Source of the DNA: Henriciella marina
GTDB taxonomy: Bacteria > Pseudomonadota > Alphaproteobacteria > Caulobacterales > Hyphomonadaceae
DNA: 64,000 nucleotides
Assembly (NCBI RefSeq): GCF_027213945.1
Contig: NZ_JAPWGW010000004.1
Location: forward strand, 124,001 to 188,000
Reading direction: 5' to 3'
Of the stretch, positions 36,487 to 44,817 are shown piece after piece; within the stretch, counting starts at the first letter, position 1; every line of letters begins with the position of its first letter. Both the position numbers and the translations under genes were made by a program. The notes under the pieces are model-generated. The model was not told where the DNA came from and did not search any database. It worked only from the letters and a program-made list of their open reading frames with translations.

Positions 36487-37725
36487 ATGTCAGTGAATGA
36501 AGATGGTATCCAGGCATCAGATGTTGGCCTGAGCGAAGTGCGGCTGAACCGGATCCCGGAGTTTTTCGCAGACAATTATCTGGATACCGGCAAGTTGCCT
36601 TGTGTGGCGACGCTGGTCTCGCGCAATGGTCAGATCGTTCACGAAGCGTATCGCGGCCGCGATGAGCTCGGTGGCGGTGATCCAATTGGCCCCGACACCA
36701 TCTTCCGCATCTATTCGATGACGAAGCCGATCACGTCGGTCGCGGCGATGATGCTGTTCGAAGAAAGCAAGATCCGTCTCGATCAACCGGTCCACAACTA
36801 CATCCCGGAATTCGCAGACACTGAGATGTGGGTGAAGGGGACCATTGATGATTATGAGACCCGCAAGCCGCTGCGTCCCATGGAAATCCGGGATCTCTTC
36901 ACGCACACATCTGGCCTGACCTACGGTTTCCTGATGCAGCATGAAGTCGATGCTCTCTATCGGCGTGAGAAGATTGCGCGTCCAGATGAAAGCCTCGAAG
37001 AAATGTGCAAGAGGCTGGCAAAGCTGCCACTTCTCTTCTCGCCCGGCACGCGCTGGAACTATAGCCACTCCACTGACGTGCTCGGCCGCGTGGTCGAAGT
37101 GGCCTCGGGAATGAAGCTCGATGAGTTCTTCCGTGAACGGATATTCGAGCCGCTCGGCATGGCCGATACCGACTTTTTCGTACCGAAAGAGAAGATACAT
37201 CGCCTCATGGCCTGTTATTCGCGCGACCCGCAGACAGGCAAGATCAGCGAAAGCGATGGCAAGGGTGAGGCGTCGCGCGCCTATCGGCACCAGCCTCCGC
37301 TACTAAATGCGGGCGGGGGGCTGGTGTCTACGTTGCGGGACTATCACCAGTTCTGTCTCATGCTGCTCCACGGCGGCTCTTTGCACGGCACCCGGCTGCT
37401 CAGTCCAAAGACGGTTGAGTTCATGCGCATGAACCACCTTCCGGACAATCGCACAATCAAGCAGATGGGCGACAAGACCTTCTCCGAAGCCCGGATGGAA
37501 GGGAACGGTTTCGGCCTTGGCGGCAGCACGATCGTCAATGTCGCTGATTCCATGCAGCCCGGTTCTGTCGGTACGTTCAGCTGGGGCGGTCTCGCCAACA
37601 CCTTCTTCTGGATCGATTATGAAGAAGAAATGATCGCGATTCAGGCGACCCAGATGATCCCGTCAGGCTGCTATCCCTTGCGTCCGCAATTCCAGCAGCT
37701 TGCCTACGCAGCCATCGAGTGGTGA
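36487..37725 (+). CDS. Serine hydrolase of the beta-lactamase/esterase (class C-like) family
   Basis: 412 residues. Catalytic S77-x-x-K80 (IYSMTKP) and Y192-S-H (NYSHSTD) are visible; the third motif near LGGSTIV replaces the KTG of true beta-lactamases. This points to an EstB-type esterase or peptidase rather than an antibiotic-resistance enzyme. No signal peptide is evident, so it is probably cytoplasmic. It lies 34 bases after an acyl-CoA dehydrogenase; the next gene starts inside its stop. Confidence 0.9.
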   Translation: MSVNEDGIQASDVGLSEVRLNRIPEFFADNYLDTGKLPCVATLVSRNGQIVHEAYRGRDELGGGDPIGPDTIFRIYSMTKPITSVAAMMLFEESKIRLDQPVHNYIPEFADTEMWVKGTIDDYETRKPLRPMEIRDLFTHTSGLTYGFLMQHEVDALYRREKIARPDESLEEMCKRLAKLPLLFSPGTRWNYSHSTDVLGRVVEVASGMKLDEFFRERIFEPLGMADTDFFVPKEKIHRLMACYSRDPQTGKISESDGKGEASRAYRHQPPLLNAGGGLVSTLRDYHQFCLMLLHGGSLHGTRLLSPKTVEFMRMNHLPDNRTIKQMGDKTFSEARMEGNGFGLGGSTIVNVADSMQPGSVGTFSWGGLANTFFWIDYEEEMIAIQATQMIPSGCYPLRPQFQQLAYAAIEW

Positions 37726-37997
37726 GCGAGGACGACCGCAAGCGGCGCCAGAAGGCCTCGCTCGATGAGCTGATCGTCGAGCTGGTGAATGAACGCGGCG
37801 CAGACAAAACCGTCTGTCCGTCAGAAGTTGCACGCGCCAAGCGTGATGAGAACTGGCAGCAACTCATGGGCGAGATCCGCGTGCGAGCGGTAAAGCTCGC
37901 CGATGCAGGGCAGATCTCGATCTACAGAAAAGGAAAGCCGGTAGACCCCCATGACTTCAAGGGTGTCTACCGGCTCGGATTTCCGGGTACGGAATAG
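37722..37997 (+). CDS. DUF3253 family protein
   Basis: 91 residues with the winged-helix-like pattern of DUF3253: KTVCPSEVARA, WQQLMGEIRVRAVKLADAG, and ISIYRKGKPVDPHDFKGVYRLG. Function unknown. GTG at 37722 overlaps the previous stop as GTGA, implying translational coupling to the serine hydrolase; a GTG one codon earlier is equally in frame. Confidence 0.78.
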   Translation: MSEDDRKRRQKASLDELIVELVNERGADKTVCPSEVARAKRDENWQQLMGEIRVRAVKLADAGQISIYRKGKPVDPHDFKGVYRLGFPGTE

Positions 37998-38004
37998 TGG
38001 CGGC

Positions 38005-38793
38005 CTAGACTTTCTTGAAGTCTGCCGGACGCTTTTCCAGGAAGGCCTTCACGCCCTCTGCAAAGTCCGGTGAGCGGCCAGCCGTGCGCTGTGCAAAACG
38101 TTCGGCCTGAAGCTGGTTGTCGAAGTCATTGTCTTCGGCCTGCCAGACCAGATCGCGGATCAAGGCCAGCGCCGTGGTCGGGCCATCGGCAAGCTGCTTT
38201 GCGTATTTTTTCGCTTCGTCCAGCAGGCTGTCGTCGGAAACCACGCGATTTACGAGGCCCCATTCCATGGCCTGCGCGGCAGGGATCTTCTCACCAAAAA
38301 GCGTCATCTCCATAGCGCGAGCCCGGCCGATGGCGCGGGTCAGCAGATAGGTAGAGCCACCATCCGGCACGAGGCCGATGCGGCGGAAGGCCTGGAGAAA
38401 ATAGGCGCTCTCGGCCGCCACAATGAAGTCACCAGCCAGCGCGATGGAGCATCCAACGCCCGCTGCCGCGCCGTTCACAGCCGTGATGACCGGGTGAGGA
38501 TGTGTGCGGATTGCCTTGATGAACGGGTTATAAGCGCGGTCCAGTTCACGGCCTGCATCGGGCTTTCGCTCGGACTTTCCGCCGCCCATATTGCCCGACA
38601 GGTTCGCCCCTGAGCAAAAGCCGCGGCCATTGCCGGTAATGATCGTGCAGCGTGCCTCATCGCCTGCCTTCTCCAGCGCCAGGCTCAATTCGTCGATCGT
38701 ATCGACGCCGGCAGCATTCATGGTCTTCGGGTCGTTGAACGCGATGACCGCGATATCATCCTGGACCTCGTAGGTGATCTTCTCAAAGCTCAT
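38005..38793 (-). CDS. Enoyl-CoA hydratase/isomerase family (PaaG-like)
   Basis: 262 residues of crotonase fold: GRGFCSGANLSG oxyanion-loop region, NGAAAGVGCSIALAGD, and RIGLVPDGGSTYLL. Both hydratase glutamates are missing: the first position is S116 (GCSIAL) and the second F136. D144 in VPDGGS is kept, the pattern of PaaG and some enoyl-CoA isomerases. An isomerase or ring-epoxide isomerase role is more likely than hydration. It is convergent with DUF3253 and stands alone on its strand. Confidence 0.88.
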   Translation of the reverse strand: MSFEKITYEVQDDIAVIAFNDPKTMNAAGVDTIDELSLALEKAGDEARCTIITGNGRGFCSGANLSGNMGGGKSERKPDAGRELDRAYNPFIKAIRTHPHPVITAVNGAAAGVGCSIALAGDFIVAAESAYFLQAFRRIGLVPDGGSTYLLTRAIGRARAMEMTLFGEKIPAAQAMEWGLVNRVVSDDSLLDEAKKYAKQLADGPTTALALIRDLVWQAEDNDFDNQLQAERFAQRTAGRSPDFAEGVKAFLEKRPADFKKV

Positions 38794-38934
38794 CGCGACT
38801 CTTCCTCCTCTAGAGATTTGCTGGCGACTGTAGCGCGCTGTGAAAGCCGCAAAAACCGTGACGCCGGGGCAATCTTTGGAAAGGTCGCCACTTCCGGTAC
38901 ACTGTATTCAAATCACTTGGGTTAGGAGGAAATC

Positions 38935-40368
38935 ATGGCTCTTGAAGGCGGCGCAGGCGAACTCGGTACGATCCTCGCAAAACAGAAAGCCGCGCACCTG
39001 CGCGATGGTATCCCTTCGCTCGAAAAGCGTATCGACTGGCTCGACCGGTCGATCGACCTTCTCGCGACCCATGGCGACAAGCTGAATGAGGCGATGCGCG
39101 AAGACTTCGGCCACCGTTCGGTCGACCAGTCGAACTTCACTGATATTGCGGGCTCCATAGGCGCGCTGAAGCACGCGAAAAAGCACGTCAAAACCTGGAT
39201 GAAGCCCGAGAAGCGCTCGACCGACTTCCCCCTCGGCCTGTTCGGCGCCAAAGCCCGCATCCAGTATCAGCCAAAAGGCGTGATCGGCGTGATCAGCCCG
39301 TGGAATTTCCCGGTGAACCTGACATTCACGCCGCTCGCTGGCGTCTTCGCCGCTGGCAACCGCACAATGATCAAACCGTCGGAATTTACCGAGCGCACGT
39401 CCGAACTGATGAAACAGCTCTTCGCTGAGTACTACTCCGAAGAAGAAGTTGCAGTCGTGACTGGTGGGCCGGATGTTGGCGCCGCTTTCTCGAAGCTCGC
39501 TTTCGACCATCTCCTCTTCACTGGCGCGACCTCCATCGCCTACCACGTCATGCGGGCTGCTGCGGACAATCTCGTGCCGCTGACGCTGGAGTTGGGCGGC
39601 AAGTCGCCCGTCATTCTCGGCGAATCTGCTGACCTCGAAAAGGCTGCCAAGCGGATCATGGCAGGCAAGACGCTGAACGCGGGGCAGATCTGCCTTGCGC
39701 CAGACTATGCCTTTGTGCCGAAGAACAAGACGCAAGACTTCATCAAAGCGGCCAGCGCTTCGGTCGAAAGCATGTTCCCGTCGGGCATCAAGGACAATGA
39801 CGACTACACGTCGGTCGTAAACCAGCGCCATTTTGAGCGCTTGAATGGCTATATTGAGGATGCGCGCTCCAAAGGCGCTGAAGTCGTCAACCTCAACCCC
39901 AAGCAGGAAGACCTCACCCAGCAGCCATATCACAAGATTCCGCCGACCATCATCGTCGATCCAACCGACGACATGAAGGTCATGCAGGATGAAATCTTCG
40001 GGCCGATCCTGCCGATCAAGACCTATGGCTCAACCCAGGAAGCGGTCGATTACATCAATGCCCATCCGCGCCCACTCGGTCTCTACTATTTCGGTCAGGA
40101 CGCAGATGAACGTGAGCATGTGCTGAACAACACGACATCAGGTGGCGTCACGGTAAATGACGTCATCTTCCACGTCGCTCAGGAAGACCTTCCATTTGGC
40201 GGCGTCGGTCCCTCCGGCATGGGCAGCTATCATGGCGTCGATGGTTTCCGTGAGTTCAGCCACCGCAAGTCGGTCTACACGCAGGTCGGGCCCGACCTGA
40301 TGGCGATCGCACGGCCGCCATATGGCGAAAAGTACCGCAAGCTGGTCGCCGGACGTCTCAAGAAATAG
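38935..40368 (+). CDS. Coniferyl aldehyde dehydrogenase
   Basis: NAD(P)-dependent aldehyde dehydrogenase, 477 residues. Rossmann/active-site segments: VISPWNFPVNLTFTPLAG, the catalytic Glu in LELGGKSP, and the catalytic Cys in NAGQICLAPDYAFVP. These and the opening KAAHLRDGIPSLEKR match the coniferyl-aldehyde dehydrogenase branch, which oxidises lignin-derived aldehydes; other long aldehydes are possible. AGGAGG precedes the ATG. It ends in an intrinsic terminator. Confidence 0.9.
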   Translation: MALEGGAGELGTILAKQKAAHLRDGIPSLEKRIDWLDRSIDLLATHGDKLNEAMREDFGHRSVDQSNFTDIAGSIGALKHAKKHVKTWMKPEKRSTDFPLGLFGAKARIQYQPKGVIGVISPWNFPVNLTFTPLAGVFAAGNRTMIKPSEFTERTSELMKQLFAEYYSEEEVAVVTGGPDVGAAFSKLAFDHLLFTGATSIAYHVMRAAADNLVPLTLELGGKSPVILGESADLEKAAKRIMAGKTLNAGQICLAPDYAFVPKNKTQDFIKAASASVESMFPSGIKDNDDYTSVVNQRHFERLNGYIEDARSKGAEVVNLNPKQEDLTQQPYHKIPPTIIVDPTDDMKVMQDEIFGPILPIKTYGSTQEAVDYINAHPRPLGLYYFGQDADEREHVLNNTTSGGVTVNDVIFHVAQEDLPFGGVGPSGMGSYHGVDGFREFSHRKSVYTQVGPDLMAIARPPYGEKYRKLVAGRLKK

Positions 40369-40401
40369 CCTGGCCGCCACGGCCTGACATTAAGCTCAGA
40401 T

Positions 40402-40431
40402 AGGCCGGATGAGGGATTCCGGCCTGTTTTT
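40402..40431 (+). terminator. Rho-independent terminator of the aldehyde dehydrogenase gene
   Basis: AGGCCGGA (40402-40409) pairs perfectly with TCCGGCCT (40418-40425), followed by GTTTTT. It covers an ATG at 40409 that would otherwise look like the start of the next reading frame. Confidence 0.88.
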
Positions 40432-40510
40432 GCGCGCTCAGGTAGTTTCGCTATTCCATTTGTGCCGGAAGCTGTTCTATTTCACGGAACTTGCAAAAGG
40501 ATCCCGGCGC

Positions 40511-41617
40511 TTGGAGCACAATCGAGAGAAAATCCGGCTCGCCGTTCTTGATCAGCTCGGGGAGGGCATCATCCTCGCCGACAAGGACGGCAAGATCGTT
40601 CTGGTCAACCGCGCAGCCGAAATAATTCACGGTCGCAGCGAACTTGATGTCTCTCCGGACGACTATAGTGACAGCTACGCGCTGCTTACGCTCGATGAGG
40701 ACCCCTATCCGCCTGAAAAGCTTCCTCTTAGCCTCGCGGTTAAGGAGGCGCGCGTGGTCGTAGATGCGCCATGGAAAGTTCGCAGGCCTGACGGCTCGAT
40801 TGTCATTGCCGTTGGTACAGCCCAGCCGATCTTTGGCAAGGATGGCAATCAGGTTGCGTCCGTTCTGACAATGCGAGACGAGACGGCGCGTTATCATGCC
40901 GAGCACAAGCTCAAGGAAGCGCTGGAGGTGAAGGAAACGCTGCTTTACGAGGTCAATCACCGCGTGAGAAACAGCCTTCAGGTCGTCTCCTCACTGGTCA
41001 CCATGCATATGCGCACCCTGGAGGATCCTGACGCACGCGATGCTCTGGATGCCGCGCGCCGGCGTATTGACGTCATCACCGCAACCCATCGCAGCCTGTA
41101 CGAGCTCGGCACTCATGACTGGGTGGATTGCTCCTTTCTTCTGCCAGATCTCTGCAAGCAGATTGTCGAAACCTTTTCGGCCCAGCAGAACATTGTCCTC
41201 AAAACGCGCAAGAAAGGCGTTGTCATCCTTGCAGTCAGCCAGGCAGTTTCGCTTTGTCTTGCTGTTACCGAGCTTTTGATCAATGCCTGCAAGTACGCGT
41301 TCCAGGGCCGGGCTGCCGGGCGGATCAACCTTGTCATGGAATGCTGCGATGACGACCGCGTGCTCGTCAGCGTGGAAGATGACGGGATCGGCATGGAGGA
41401 TACAGACCCCGATAGCCGCAATGGTATCGGCACCATGATCGTGAGCAGCCTGACCCATAGCCTCGACGCAACAGTCGAGCGGGAAACAGGACCGCTTGGC
41501 ACTAGATTTACAATCAGTTTCGCGCGGGCCGAAGAGGGGAAGCGCTCCGCACTAGGGCTGCCAGCCTCACCGCAGAACGATCCCCTCGATCACTGGCAGA
41601 AAAACCGCCTCGCTTAG
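40511..41617 (+). CDS. PAS sensor histidine kinase, HWE/HisKA_2 type
   Basis: 368 residues from the TTG at 40511, chosen because AAAGGA lies 9 bases upstream and the in-frame ATG at 40409 is inside a terminator. A PAS domain (about 10-130, GEGIILADKDGKIVLVNRAAE) is followed by a HisKA_2 dimerisation helix with the phospho-acceptor H150 (YEVNHRVRNSLQVV) and an HATPase domain with N-box ELLINACKYAF, G1 DDGIGM and GIGTMIVSS. No membrane span, so cytosolic. No response regulator is adjacent. Kinases of this class often feed the general stress response or light signalling in alphaproteobacteria (inference). Confidence 0.88.
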   Translation: MEHNREKIRLAVLDQLGEGIILADKDGKIVLVNRAAEIIHGRSELDVSPDDYSDSYALLTLDEDPYPPEKLPLSLAVKEARVVVDAPWKVRRPDGSIVIAVGTAQPIFGKDGNQVASVLTMRDETARYHAEHKLKEALEVKETLLYEVNHRVRNSLQVVSSLVTMHMRTLEDPDARDALDAARRRIDVITATHRSLYELGTHDWVDCSFLLPDLCKQIVETFSAQQNIVLKTRKKGVVILAVSQAVSLCLAVTELLINACKYAFQGRAAGRINLVMECCDDDRVLVSVEDDGIGMEDTDPDSRNGIGTMIVSSLTHSLDATVERETGPLGTRFTISFARAEEGKRSALGLPASPQNDPLDHWQKNRLA

Positions 41618-41623
41618 GCCGGT

Positions 41624-43165
41624 CTAGCGCTTCAGGAAATCCGGAACATCGTTGCCGAAGCCGCGCACGCCGTCGGACGCGGGTTGCAGCTTGTCCGACT
41701 TGTCCGTCTTGTTCGAACGGCCGCCGCGCGACGATGACCGCGAATTGCGCGGCTTGGCTTCCTTTACTGGGCGCTCATCCTTGCGCTCTTCTTTCGGTGC
41801 GCTTTTCTTTACCGGCGCGGCATCGCTCTTGGCTTCCTGCTTCTCAGGCGCTGCCTCTTCGGCTTGCGACTTGTCGCCGCCGCGCGAACGCCCGCGACCA
41901 CCGCTGCTACGGCCGCCACGTCCACTGCTTCCATCGCGGCTTCTGCCACGTCCGCGAGCGCGGCTGCGGCCGCCCGCATCTTCAGGCAGATTTTCGATTT
42001 CTTCGTCCAGACCAGGCAGTTCGAGAACTTTGACCTCCTGATCGATAAGTTTCAGCACGCCTTCCCAGGACTGCTCATCCTCTGGCGTCACGATCGTCAC
42101 GCTTTCGCCCTCGCGGCCGGCGCGGCCGGTGCGACCGATGCGGTGCACATAATCCTCATCTTTCGGAGGGGGCGCGTAATTGAAGACGTGGCTGACGGCC
42201 GGCACGTCGAGACCGCGTGCGGCAACGTCCGAAGCGACAAGCAGCTTGAGATCACCATCGCGGAAACGGTCCAGCGTCTGGGTCCGGTAAGCTTGTGGCA
42301 GGTCGCCATGAATAGCGGCTGCATCGAAGCCGTGCTTGTTCAGAGACTTCGTTACGATGTCGACATTGCGCTTGCGGTTACAGAACACGATGCCGTTTTT
42401 CACATCGCGCGCCTCGATAATGCGGCGCAGGGCCGTGCGCTTTGCCTTGTCATCATTACGCGAGAGCTTCACCACGTATTGCGTGATCGTCTCTGCCGTC
42501 TGGGCCTGACGCGCAACTTCCACCTTCATCGGGTCTTTCTGGAAACGTTGGGCGAGCTTGTTGATTTCAGGCGGCATGGTCGCCGAGAAAAGGAGCGTCT
42601 GGCGACGCGGCGGCAAGAGCGCGCAGATTTTCTCGATGTCCGGGATGAAGCCCATGTCGAGCATACGGTCAGCTTCATCGATGACGAGAACTTCGACGCC
42701 AGTGAGCAGGATCTTGCCACGCTCGAACTGGTCGATGAGGCGACCGGGCGTTGCGATCAGAACATCGACGCCGCGCATCAGCTTCATTTCCTGTTCCTTG
42801 AACGACACGCCGCCGATCAGCAGCGCCATCTCAAGCTTCAGGTTCTTGCCATACTTCTCGAAATTCTCTGCGACTTGGGCGGCCAGTTCGCGCGTCGGCG
42901 CCAGGATCAGCGTGCGCGGCATGCGTGCCCGTGCGCGCCCGCGCTCCAGCCGGTGGATCATTGGAAGGACGAAGGCCGCAGTCTTGCCGGTACCGGTCTG
43001 TGCGATGCCGGTTACGTCACCGCCGAGAATGATCTGCGGAATGGCTTTCGCCTGAATCGGGGTTGGCGTGTCATAGCCAGCCTCTTCAATGGCTTGCAGG
43101 ATTTTTGGGCCAAGACCAAGGGCGGCGAAAGTTGTTTTCGGGGTGTCGTTCTGGGTGTCAGTCAA
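41624..43165 (-). CDS. DEAD-box ATP-dependent RNA helicase
   Basis: About 513 residues. Q motif (FAALGLGPKILQAI, TPIQAKAIP), motif I AQTGTGKTAAF, Ia PTRELAAQV, motif II VIDEADRMLDMGF, motif III SATMP, and motif VI HRIGRTGRAG are all present. The C-terminus is an RG/RS-rich tail then Lys/Glu-rich sequence, as in RhlE-type helicases. The TTG at 43165 (LTDTQND) is my preferred start; an ATG at 43276 would add 37 residues of low conservation covering a leader hairpin. Likely roles are ribosome assembly and RNA decay. Confidence 0.9.
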   Translation of the reverse strand: MTDTQNDTPKTTFAALGLGPKILQAIEEAGYDTPTPIQAKAIPQIILGGDVTGIAQTGTGKTAAFVLPMIHRLERGRARARMPRTLILAPTRELAAQVAENFEKYGKNLKLEMALLIGGVSFKEQEMKLMRGVDVLIATPGRLIDQFERGKILLTGVEVLVIDEADRMLDMGFIPDIEKICALLPPRRQTLLFSATMPPEINKLAQRFQKDPMKVEVARQAQTAETITQYVVKLSRNDDKAKRTALRRIIEARDVKNGIVFCNRKRNVDIVTKSLNKHGFDAAAIHGDLPQAYRTQTLDRFRDGDLKLLVASDVAARGLDVPAVSHVFNYAPPPKDEDYVHRIGRTGRAGREGESVTIVTPEDEQSWEGVLKLIDQEVKVLELPGLDEEIENLPEDAGGRSRARGRGRSRDGSSGRGGRSSGGRGRSRGGDKSQAEEAAPEKQEAKSDAAPVKKSAPKEERKDERPVKEAKPRNSRSSSRGGRSNKTDKSDKLQPASDGVRGFGNDVPDFLKR

Positions 43166-43234
43166 ATTTGTCTCTTTTCCAGGGATGGATTGAATTACGC
43201 TCGGGGTGAGAGCCGTCCGTATGACAGCTATGTA

Positions 43235-43256
43235 CCGGGCGCTTTTCCATGCCCGG
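43235..43256 (-). other. Hairpin in the helicase mRNA leader
   Basis: CCGGGC (43235-43240) and GCCCGG (43251-43256) form a perfect 6-bp stem with a 10-base loop, 70-90 bases before the chosen helicase start. It has no T tract, so it is not a terminator. Confidence 0.3.
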
Positions 43257-43318
43257 AAGAACATATGGCGCCGCAATAGCCGAATTTCCGCAGGTGCGAA
43301 AGGGTCTGCATGTCGCCC

Positions 43319-43357
43319 AAAAGAATTGGCCCGCCTCCATCACGGAAACGGGCCAAT
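43319..43357 (-). terminator. Rho-independent terminator of sodB
   Basis: On the minus strand ATTGGCCCG (from 43357) pairs with CGGGCCAAT (to 43325), a 9-bp perfect stem with a 15-base loop, followed by TTTT. It sits 25 bases after the sodB stop. Confidence 0.85.
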
Positions 43358-43381
43358 CAAATACCATCGATTTTTCGTCGA

Positions 43382-43987
43382 CTAGCTCGCGTCAGCGAGG
43401 TTCTGGTTCACGAAGTCCCAGTTGACCAGGTTTTCCAGAAACGCGTCCATATAGTTCGGGCGCGAGTTCTGATAGTCTAGGTAGTAGGCGTGCTCCCAGA
43501 CGTCCATGGTAAGGAGCGGGGTCGCGCCGGCTTCGGTCAGCGGGGTTTCGGCATTTGGCGTCTTGCGGATGCCAAGCTTGCCATCCTTCAGAACCAGCCA
43601 TGCCCAGCCAGAGCCGAACTGGCCGCCACCGGCTGCCTTGAATTCTTCAGCGAACTTTTCGTAGGAGCCGAAGTCTTCATTGATCTTGTCAGCAATTGCG
43701 CCGGTCGGCTTACCGCCACCGCCTGGCTTCATGGAGTGCCAGTAGAAGGTGTGGTTCCAGACCTGAGCGGCATTGTTGAACAGGCCCGCCTTGGAGCTGT
43801 CGCCGGAAGCGTCCGTGATGATCTTCTCAAGCGGTGCGTCGGCGTGGTCGGTGCCTTCGATCAGCTTGTTGAGGTTGTTCACATAGGCCTGATGGTGCTT
43901 GCCATAGTGGAAGTTGAGGGTCTCTTCCGACACGTGCGGGGAAAGGGCGTCGCGGGAATAGGGAAGAGGGGGAAGATCAAATGCCAT
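43382..43987 (-). CDS. sodB: Superoxide dismutase, iron type
   Basis: 201 residues; dismutates superoxide in the cytosol. Metal ligands are visible: H27 (NFHYGKHH), the His of [10 protein letters not shown], and Asp/His in [23 protein letters not shown] and [12 protein letters not shown] favour the iron form. ATG 43987 follows AAGGAG. Monocistronic, with a strong terminator. No signal peptide. Confidence 0.97.
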   Translation of the reverse strand: MAFDLPPLPYSRDALSPHVSEETLNFHYGKHHQAYVNNLNKLIEGTDHADAPLEKIITDASGDSSKAGLFNNAAQVWNHTFYWHSMKPGGGGKPTGAIADKINEDFGSYEKFAEEFKAAGGGQFGSGWAWLVLKDGKLGIRKTPNAETPLTEAGATPLLTMDVWEHAYYLDYQNSRPNYMDAFLENLVNWDFVNQNLADAS

Positions 43988-44040
43988 GAGGTCACTCCTT
44001 GCTGTATTGCTGCCTTTGATAAAGGCGTTTGGTGACAGAT

Positions 44041-44700
44041 ATGGTTGCCATGACGATTAGTTCCACCCCGCCGGGCCCTGAAATATGGGCGAATATCGAT
44101 AGAAGACTGCGGACAGGCGATGAAGATCGCTGGCTTTCTTCCCGGTATGCCCAAGCTGACGTGCGTCGTGACCTGATCGCACTCTATGCGTTCTGCTGGG
44201 AACTGGCGCGTGTACGGCTGATCGTGACCGAACCGACGCTGGGCGCCATTCGCTTTCAGTGGTGGCGCGATGCGCTGGCTGAACTGGAAGATGGTCGCCC
44301 ACCGCGCGCCCATGATGTCGTGTCGGTGGTCGCAGTGATGCTGGATCGCTCCAGCCTGAACACGGCTGACCTCGTGTCGATCATTGTTGGATATGAAACG
44401 GCCTTCGAGCAGAAAGTCCGCACGCTTGAGCCTGAAGCCGCAATTGCAGGCGCTGCGGTTAGAATTGTCGCGCCGTCGGTAGACCTCAATCCGGAAATTG
44501 ATGGGCTGGTATCGGAGTTTGCCGCCGGACGAAGAGGGGAACCGCCGGTTGAACGGGGGCATATCCTTCGACTTCCATCTGATACGCTGCCAGCTCTTGC
44601 ACATTTGCGCCTGCGCCACCTCTATGCACGTAAGGCTTCTCCCGGGCCGCTTTCGAAACGGCTGAGCGTTTTCAAGGCTGTGCTGTCGGGAAAAGTGTGA
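44041..44700 (+). CDS. Squalene/phytoene synthase-like protein (NDUFAF6-like)
   Basis: About 219 residues related to the all-helical trans-isoprenyl synthase fold: [25 protein letters not shown], and [16 protein letters not shown]. The protein is short, and the aspartate-rich second substrate motif of true squalene synthases is not visible. In alphaproteobacteria this pattern is that of the relatives of NDUFAF6, a complex I assembly factor in mitochondria; that is a family-based inference. The start is uncertain: TTG 44029, GTG 44032 (6 bases after AAAGG) and ATG 44041 are all in frame. Divergent from sodB. Confidence 0.7.
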   Translation: MVAMTISSTPPGPEIWANIDRRLRTGDEDRWLSSRYAQADVRRDLIALYAFCWELARVRLIVTEPTLGAIRFQWWRDALAELEDGRPPRAHDVVSVVAVMLDRSSLNTADLVSIIVGYETAFEQKVRTLEPEAAIAGAAVRIVAPSVDLNPEIDGLVSEFAAGRRGEPPVERGHILRLPSDTLPALAHLRLRHLYARKASPGPLSKRLSVFKAVLSGKV

Positions 44701-44745
44701 CGGGCGCCAGCTCGACGCGTGACATCGAAAATCAATAAAGCTACA

Positions 44746-44812
44746 GTCCTTTGATCGGCCCTTCTTCGGCCACGCGCCGCACAGTCTGGCGCATCAAACT
44801 CGATCAAAGGAC
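44746..44812 (+). promoter_or_regulatory. Structured leader of the M16 protease gene (candidate RNA switch)
   Basis: GTCCTTTGATCG (44746-44757) and CGATCAAAGGAC (44801-44812) are perfect 12-bp inverted repeats. Between them lie two small hairpins, GCC/GGC (58-60 with 68-70 of the 447xx numbering) and GCGCC/GGCGC (44774-44778 with 44788-44792). The 3' arm contains the Shine-Dalgarno AAAGGA, 6 bases before the ATG, so the folded form would hide the ribosome site. A second ATCAAA at 44793-44798 could pair with TTTGAT (44750-44755) instead and free it. Confidence 0.55.
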
Positions 44813-44817
44813 ACGTC

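Noticed and set aside
36487-37725. Beta-lactamase resistance gene
   Set aside because: SxxK and YxH motifs are present, but there is no signal peptide and no KTG motif, favouring an esterase/peptidase.
41864-43279. 471-codon open frame opposite the DEAD-box helicase
   Set aside because: GC-rich antisense frame; composition (many His, Arg, Ala) without any domain, and the helicase frame has all motifs.
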